A DNA stretch of 64,000 bases. It comes from an uncultured Tateyamaria sp. GTDB taxonomy: Bacteria; Pseudomonadota; Alphaproteobacteria; Rhodobacterales; Rhodobacteraceae. The notes beneath the pieces are model-generated. The model was not told where the DNA came from. It was given only the letters and a program-made list of their open reading frames with translations, and did not search any database. Position numbers and translations under genes: made by a program. The stretch covers positions 248,001 to 312,000 of the forward strand of contig NZ_CANMBJ010000004.1 in assembly GCF_947496075.1 (NCBI RefSeq), read 5' to 3'. How positions within the stretch are numbered: position 1 is the stretch's first letter; every line of letters starts with the position of its first letter. Shown here one piece after another: positions 56,945 through 64,000 of this stretch.

Positions 56945-57412
56945 CTAGGTCAGTCCATCAAACACTTTCTCCATCTCCGCCCGGTCCAATGTTTCCCCGC
57001 GCCGCGCGACCGTTTCGTGCCGCGTGACCGCAAAACCCTTGGCCGCAAATGCAGGCTGCGCCGTCAGCGAGGCATGCACCCACAAGCGATGCAGACCCGC
57101 CGCGCGAGCGTCAGCTTCGGTTCTGTCATATAACATCGAAAACAGGCCCTGCCCCTGCCATTCCGGCAGGACAAAGGCCAGATCGACATATGCGCTGTTG
57201 CGGGTGATGAACCCCACGGGCCCGCCCAGCGCTTCGACCACACGAACATCTTGCGCCGCAAGTTTCGCGGCCCAGCCCTCGCCCTCAGGCGGCATGGCAC
57301 ACCACGCAATCCTCTGGGCCTTGGTGTAGTCGCTGTATCCATCGTGAATCGCCCGAAACATGACCCGCCCCAGCGCATCCGCCTCGCCCGCGATCATCTC
57401 GCGCACATGCAT
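56945..57412 (-). CDS. GNAT family N-acetyltransferase
   Basis: AYVDLAFVLPEWQGQGLFSMLYDRTEADARAAGLHRLWVHASLTAQPAFAAKGF. Confidence 0.9.
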   Translation of the reverse strand: MHVREMIAGEADALGRVMFRAIHDGYSDYTKAQRIAWCAMPPEGEGWAAKLAAQDVRVVEALGGPVGFITRNSAYVDLAFVLPEWQGQGLFSMLYDRTEADARAAGLHRLWVHASLTAQPAFAAKGFAVTRHETVARRGETLDRAEMEKVFDGLT

Positions 57413-57572
57413 ACCCGTTGCCTCCTCCATCACTTTACCGTCCGTTCCGTTATGCCGATGGCAAGAAACCGGGCCTCTGCGCGTCCCATATTTGCACCCA
57501 CCCCCAACACCCTGTGACAAGAGCAAAAAACCGCACAAACCTGTCCCCGCGGGGACACCCGCCCCGCCATGA

Positions 57573-59669
<2,097 letters not shown>

Positions 59670-59697
59670 GGCGGATCAAGACCCGCGAGACGCCCGT

Positions 59698-59720
59698 AAG
59701 GCGGACGTAATGTCCGCCTT
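59698..59720. terminator. Hairpin between convergent genes
   Basis: AAGGCGGAC-GTAAT-GTCCGCCTT. Confidence 0.6.
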
Positions 59721-59734
59721 GGTCTGCAAGATAC

Positions 59735-60175
59735 TCATTCGACCGTTATCGTGATCACGTCGCTTGTGATGGGCGTTGCATGTGGCACGTGGTTCAGATC
59801 GCCCATCACCAACTGCATCGTGTGCTGACCGGCTGGCAGGTCAAGCGTCACCTGCGTTTGTCCGCCGCCGAAGTGAATGTGATTGTCATCGGTGGGCAGA
59901 CCATAGGCCAACTCGTCCGCCCCTTCTGGTCCCTCGCCCAGTGGTGGACGGTTGAGTAGCAGGTGGTGGTGGCCCGTGTTCTCCTTTTCCGTCCCGGCGG
60001 GGGCGACGCCCATGCCGTCCAGACCAAAGATCACAGTGACCGGTGACGACAGCGTGTCGCCGTCGGATATGTTGACGAAATAGACCTTGGCATCGGCTGG
60101 TGCCGGCGTATCTTGTGCAAAGACAGGCGCAGCAAGCAGTGTTGCAAAAGTCACGGCTTTGACAAATGATTTCAT
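59735..60175 (-). CDS. DUF4399-like periplasmic protein
   Basis: Signal peptide; VYFVNISDGDTLSSPVTVIFGLDGMGVAPAGTEKENTGHHHLLLN. Confidence 0.85.
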   Translation of the reverse strand: MKSFVKAVTFATLLAAPVFAQDTPAPADAKVYFVNISDGDTLSSPVTVIFGLDGMGVAPAGTEKENTGHHHLLLNRPPLGEGPEGADELAYGLPTDDNHIHFGGGQTQVTLDLPAGQHTMQLVMGDLNHVPHATPITSDVITITVE

Positions 60176-60236
60176 TTCTATTCTCCTCCGGGGCATGGTG
60201 GGTAAGCACCAAGTGTAGCACGTCGGGACAATTTCA

Positions 60237-60761
60237 ATTCGCACCTCGTCTCAAAACTCTGTCAGTATCGTCCGGGACGGCATCCCAGCCGTCTATCCCC
60301 GGCTTTGGCGCTATGCCGTTGCGCTGACCGGTCGGCGGGATTGGGCCGATGACCTGGTGCAGACCACGTGTCTGCGCGCGCTCGACAAGGCTGATCAGTT
60401 CGAGCCGGGCACGCATCTGGATCGCTGGATGTTCCGCATGGCACAACGCGTGTGGCTGAACGAGCTGCGCTCGCGCAAGGTGCGGACCGGGGGCGGATTG
60501 GTCCCGGTGGAAGAAATCGACCTTCCTGACAAAAAACCTGAACCAGAAACGAATATTCTGGCACGTGACGTGTTGAATAGAGTGAACGCACTGCCAGAGG
60601 CCCAGCGTCAGGCGGTGGTTCTGGTTTATGTTGAAGGGTACGCCTACAAGGAAGCGGCTGAAATAATGGAGATTCCCATCGGCACTGTGATGAGCCGACT
60701 GGCGGCGGCCCGCAAGCGGCTGAACTCCGAGATGGCCGAGGACAAGGCGAAGGTGCAATGA
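60237..60761 (+). CDS. ECF-type RNA polymerase sigma factor (start uncertain, possibly ATT)
   Basis: Region 2: YPRLWRYAVALTGRRDWADDLVQTTCLRALDKADQFEPGTHLDRWMFRMAQRVWLNELRSRK; region 4: LPEAQRQAVVLVYVEGYAYKEAAEIMEIPIGTVMSRLAAARKRL. Confidence 0.88.
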   Translation: MRTSSQNSVSIVRDGIPAVYPRLWRYAVALTGRRDWADDLVQTTCLRALDKADQFEPGTHLDRWMFRMAQRVWLNELRSRKVRTGGGLVPVEEIDLPDKKPEPETNILARDVLNRVNALPEAQRQAVVLVYVEGYAYKEAAEIMEIPIGTVMSRLAAARKRLNSEMAEDKAKVQ

Positions 60762-61528
60762 CGGACGTGCGAGCCTTTTCGGACGAGGAATTGACCGCTT
60801 TCCTGGATGGGGAAGCGGACGATGCCCTGCACGCCGAGATCGAAGCCGCGCTGGAGCATGACGCTGCCTTGGTCGATCAGCTTGCCGCACTTGATGTGCC
60901 GCTGGTTCCGATTGCCGAAGCTTATGAGGCGTTGTTGCAGGATGCACCGCCAATGCCCGCCCTGCCCGAACCGGCAGTGGCACCCGCGCCAGCCCCACGG
61001 GGACGTTGGGCATGGGGTGTGGGCACCTTTGCGACCGGGTTGGCTGCGGGATTGGCCGTGGCGATGTTCACCGGATTTGGCACGCCGGAACCCGCCCCCA
61101 AGGGGTGGGTGAGTTTTGTTGCCTCCTATCAGGCGCTTTATACGCCTGACACATTGGTCCTTGCCGATCCGTCTTCTTCCGAAACGGCCCTGCAATTGGC
61201 GAACGTATCCGACGCGCTGGGACTGGACGTGAGCGGATTGCCGCAAGCCGAGGGCCTCACATTCAAACGCGCGCAGGTGCTGGGCTTCAATGACAAACCG
61301 CTGATCCAGATTGCCTTTACCCGTGCCGATGGCACACCTGTCGCCTTGTGCATCATTCCCGCCGGTCCCGATGCGAAACCGGTGAACATGGGACAGGCCG
61401 AAGGTATGGAACTGGCCCGTTGGAACACGCCCGGCTATGGCTTCCTTTTGATCGGTGGGACGGACAATGCCCCGCTGCAGCAAGAGGCCGAAACCTTCCA
61501 AAACTGGAGCGCGGATATCGCGACCTGA
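60758..61528 (+). CDS. Anti-sigma factor
   Basis: FSDEELTAFLDGEADDALHAEIEAALEHD zinc-finger-less anti-sigma N-terminus, single TM; overlaps the ECF gene by 4 bp. Confidence 0.85.
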   Translation: MTDVRAFSDEELTAFLDGEADDALHAEIEAALEHDAALVDQLAALDVPLVPIAEAYEALLQDAPPMPALPEPAVAPAPAPRGRWAWGVGTFATGLAAGLAVAMFTGFGTPEPAPKGWVSFVASYQALYTPDTLVLADPSSSETALQLANVSDALGLDVSGLPQAEGLTFKRAQVLGFNDKPLIQIAFTRADGTPVALCIIPAGPDAKPVNMGQAEGMELARWNTPGYGFLLIGGTDNAPLQQEAETFQNWSADIAT

Positions 61529-61662
61529 GGGTTAACAGATCGTTTCCATGCCATGAACGATCCCTGCAATCACCCCGATATTATCCAACCCTCGCCCAGA
61601 TCGTGCCTTTATTCGCCACCATACCTGAGCCTCAACAACGCATGGATTGAGAGGCAGCAGGC

Positions 61663-62568
61663 ATGGATCGCCTTACCGAGATGGAAGCATTTGCCACGGT
61701 CGTGGACCAGGGTGGCTTTACCGACGCGGCAAAGAAGATGGGGATTTCGAAATCCGCCGTCTCAAAGCACGTGTCGTCGCTGGAGGCTCGGCTTGGCGCC
61801 CGACTGTTGAACCGCACCACACGGCGTGTCAGCCCGACCGAGATTGGCCTGGCTTACTACGATCGTGCCCGCCGCGTTCTCAATGATGCCGGTGAAGCGG
61901 ACTCTCTTGTCACATCCATGCAATCCGCCCCCTCAGGTCTTTTGCGTATCTCGGTTGCGACGGATTTCGGGGTCAATCACTTGTCGCCACGCCTGTCCGA
62001 ATTCCTGGCTGATTTCCCGGACATCACAGTGAACATGGTGCTGAACAACCGCTATGTTGAACTGATTTCCGAAGGGTTCGACATGGCCATCCGCATTGGT
62101 GAGCTGGAAGACAGCACCCTGCGGGCCCGCAAGTTGACCGAAACGACGAAGCGCATGATCGCCTCGCCCAAGTATTTCGAGCAATATGGTCGCCCGGAAA
62201 AGATCGACGATCTGAACGAGCACAAGCTGTTGCACTATTCCAACCAATCGTCGGGCAACGTGTGGAAGCTGACCGCCCCGTCGGGTGAAAAGCGTCAGGT
62301 GCGCACGGCCGGGTGGCTGAGCGTGAATGACGGGCAGTCGTTGCTGAATGCGGCCATCTCGGGCCTTGGCATCGCGTATCTGCCGAGCTTCCTTTATGCC
62401 GACGCGTTGGAGCAAGGTCTGGTCATGGATGCGATCCCTGACTTGCCGATGGAAACGCAAGGCATCTATGCCGTGTACCCGCCGGGACGGTTCACGCAGC
62501 CCAAGGTCCGTGCGTTCATCGATTTCCTGGTCCATGCCTTTGCTGAAAAAGGTCCGGCAGACTGGTAA
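61663..62568 (+). CDS. LysR family transcriptional regulator
   Basis: MDRLTEMEAFATVVDQGGFTDAAKKMGISKSAVSKHVSSLEARLGARLLNRTTRRVSPTEIG. Confidence 0.95.
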   Translation: MDRLTEMEAFATVVDQGGFTDAAKKMGISKSAVSKHVSSLEARLGARLLNRTTRRVSPTEIGLAYYDRARRVLNDAGEADSLVTSMQSAPSGLLRISVATDFGVNHLSPRLSEFLADFPDITVNMVLNNRYVELISEGFDMAIRIGELEDSTLRARKLTETTKRMIASPKYFEQYGRPEKIDDLNEHKLLHYSNQSSGNVWKLTAPSGEKRQVRTAGWLSVNDGQSLLNAAISGLGIAYLPSFLYADALEQGLVMDAIPDLPMETQGIYAVYPPGRFTQPKVRAFIDFLVHAFAEKGPADW

Positions 62569-62599
62569 GAATTAGCCAACCTCCCTCGGTTATGTGACT

Positions 62600-62629
62600 G
62601 CCCCCGGTGCGCGAGTGCCGGGGCTTTTT
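62600..62629 (+). terminator. Intrinsic terminator after lysR
   Basis: CCCCGGT-GCGCGAGT-GCCGGGG-CTTTTT. Confidence 0.8.
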
Positions 62630-63008
62630 GTCGCTTGAGTTCCGGTTTGCACCCGTTTTACAGGATGCAGCGCTGTGGACAGCGGCAGCTACGCGCAGAA
62701 AGCGGACTTTGCAAAGCCCAACGTCAGCCCTGGGCCGACCTTGGAGGTCACACCGGTCGCTGCAATGCCGCTTCCCTAAAGCAGACATCTAGTTAAGGTG
62801 ATGAATTTGATGGATATGGAAGAGTTTCGACTTGGCTGAAACTGCTCTAAGCGAGTTACTTGCGTTAAAGAGGTTAGCAGCTTGCGGACGTGTGAAGCGA
62901 TCCGGCTGGACGCGGCAAGCTGAGGGCGCGCATAGAGTTGAGTTGTTCGGGAGCCAATAGCGTCTATAACACCGAAAGGGACGGAACATCCGCCCCTTCC
63001 CGTTTACA

Positions 63009-63422
63009 TCATGCCCAGCCAAGCTGTGTGAGCGCGTGACCATCGTTCCAAATCTTGGTCATATGCGTGATTTTACCACCCGCAAATTCCAGGGCGTACA
63101 CGTAATCTGACGCCACTTTAGCACCGGTCGCGTCGACGGGGCCACCGGGCCCGGACTGCGTGCCGTGGAAAACCGCAAATGCAAGAACGATACCCCGGTC
63201 TTCGTCGGATGCGAACCCTTTCAGTTCGTAGTGACCATCTGGGATGGGTGTCAGCAGCCCCTTCATCCATTCTGCGTATGCCGCCAGCGTGAGTGTATCC
63301 TCCAGCGCGCTGGACTGGCACGAAAAACTGGCATCTGCGCTGCAATACTCGGCGCATCCATCCCAGCCTTTACCGGTTTCACAGGCTTCGAAAAACTCTC
63401 GTGCGGTCACTGTCATACTCAT
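63009..63422 (-). CDS. SnoaL/NTF2-like protein
   Basis: TAREFFEACETGKGWDGCAEYCSADASFSCQSSALEDTLTLAAYAEWMKGLLTPIPDGHYEL. Confidence 0.83.
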   Translation of the reverse strand: MSMTVTAREFFEACETGKGWDGCAEYCSADASFSCQSSALEDTLTLAAYAEWMKGLLTPIPDGHYELKGFASDEDRGIVLAFAVFHGTQSGPGGPVDATGAKVASDYVYALEFAGGKITHMTKIWNDGHALTQLGWA

Positions 63423-63575
63423 TCTGCCATCTCCTTGCATGCGGCACCGGGGACAATCCCCAAAGCGCCATGCGTTACAGTTAGGCAAGCTTGCGGTGTA
63501 GAGATATCGTTCAAATGAACCAGTTGATGCAGGAGGTATGTAGGGTATGGTTCTCTACATTTAGCCGAGGAAATT

Positions 63576-64000
63576 ATGTCGGACGCCGTACAAATTGTTG
63601 AAACACTGTCCAAACGAGAAGCGGAGGTAGCGGCTGCCTACGCGGACGGTGCCAGCTACAAGATCATTGCACGCGAACTTGGCATTTCTCCCACGACAGT
63701 TCGGTCTCACTTGCGCACAGTCTATGGCAAGCTGAATGTCACGTCGAAAATCGCATTGGCGCAAGCGCTGGCCGATCCACACGCATCATCGACCGCGGAC
63801 CAGAATACAACAGGCCTGTTGGCTGATCTGGCACTTGAACTGGACGAAGCCATACGACGAGAGCGCGCGATGACACGCGTTTTGCGGATCATCAATGACA
63901 GCAGCGGAAACCTTGATGAGGTGATTGACGAGGTGCTGGAGCAGGCCCTTGAAATCTGCGAGGCGGAATTCGGCATTCTAATGGAGCATCACGGGAATTT
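63576..64000 (+). CDS. Partial (3' truncated): N-terminal LuxR-type HTH followed by a GAF-like region
   Basis: ATG at 63576; LSKREAEVAAAYADGASYKIIARELGISPTTVRSHLRTVYGKLNV LuxR HTH; then coiled RVLRIINDSSGNLDEVIDEVLEQALEICEAEFGIL GAF-type start. Confidence 0.8.
   Translation, partial: MSDAVQIVETLSKREAEVAAAYADGASYKIIARELGISPTTVRSHLRTVYGKLNVTSKIALAQALADPHASSTADQNTTGLLADLALELDEAIRRERAMTRVLRIINDSSGNLDEVIDEVLEQALEICEAEFGILMEHHGN

Noticed and set aside
62789-63043. 84-aa minus-strand ORF between lysR and the SnoaL gene
   Set aside because: No start context or recognisable protein features; low-complexity-like translation

Overview
The window looks like a Rhodobacteraceae/Roseobacter-group chromosome segment (inferred from gene content, high GC and protein style). 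Bases 1-16.5 kb are an exopolysaccharide locus: the C-terminal part of a Wzz/BY-kinase-like protein, a Wza-like export protein, an ExoY-like sugar transferase, several GT4/GT2 glycosyltransferases including a three-domain fusion, a Wzx-like flippase and a polysaccharide pyruvyl transferase. It ends near a tRNA-Arg(TCT) gene at 17.46 kb. A disrupted capsule-synthesis-like gene follows at 18.2-19.2 kb. Bases 20.1-42.2 kb are a taurine/C2-sulfonate dissimilation and sulfite-oxidation cluster: tauABC, tpa, tauR, xsc, pta, ackA, a YeiH/TauZ-like exporter and soeABC. Between tpa and tauR sits a TRAP-TAXI transporter / acyl-CoA-dehydrogenase-fold protein / LysR module. The rest (42-64 kb) is mostly housekeeping: dapA, lytic transglycosylase, mnmD plus a FAD oxidoreductase, nth, rppH, an ECF sigma/anti-sigma pair and a LysR regulator. 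The strongest leads are: (1) the ACAD-fold protein at 28.6-29.8 kb appears to lack both usual catalytic glutamates and resembles 3-sulfinopropionyl-CoA desulfinases; (2) a 69-aa membrane ORF lies between soeA and soeB with ATGA overlaps on both sides; (3) three pairs of CTGG-N-Y-TA direct repeats upstream of tpa, xsc and tauR look like a TauR regulon; (4) a 15-bp palindrome lies at the lysR start; (5) intrinsic terminator-like hairpins occur inside operons; (6) two in-frame stops occur in one reading frame at 18.1-20.1 kb. No database searches were run; product names come from reading motifs by eye.
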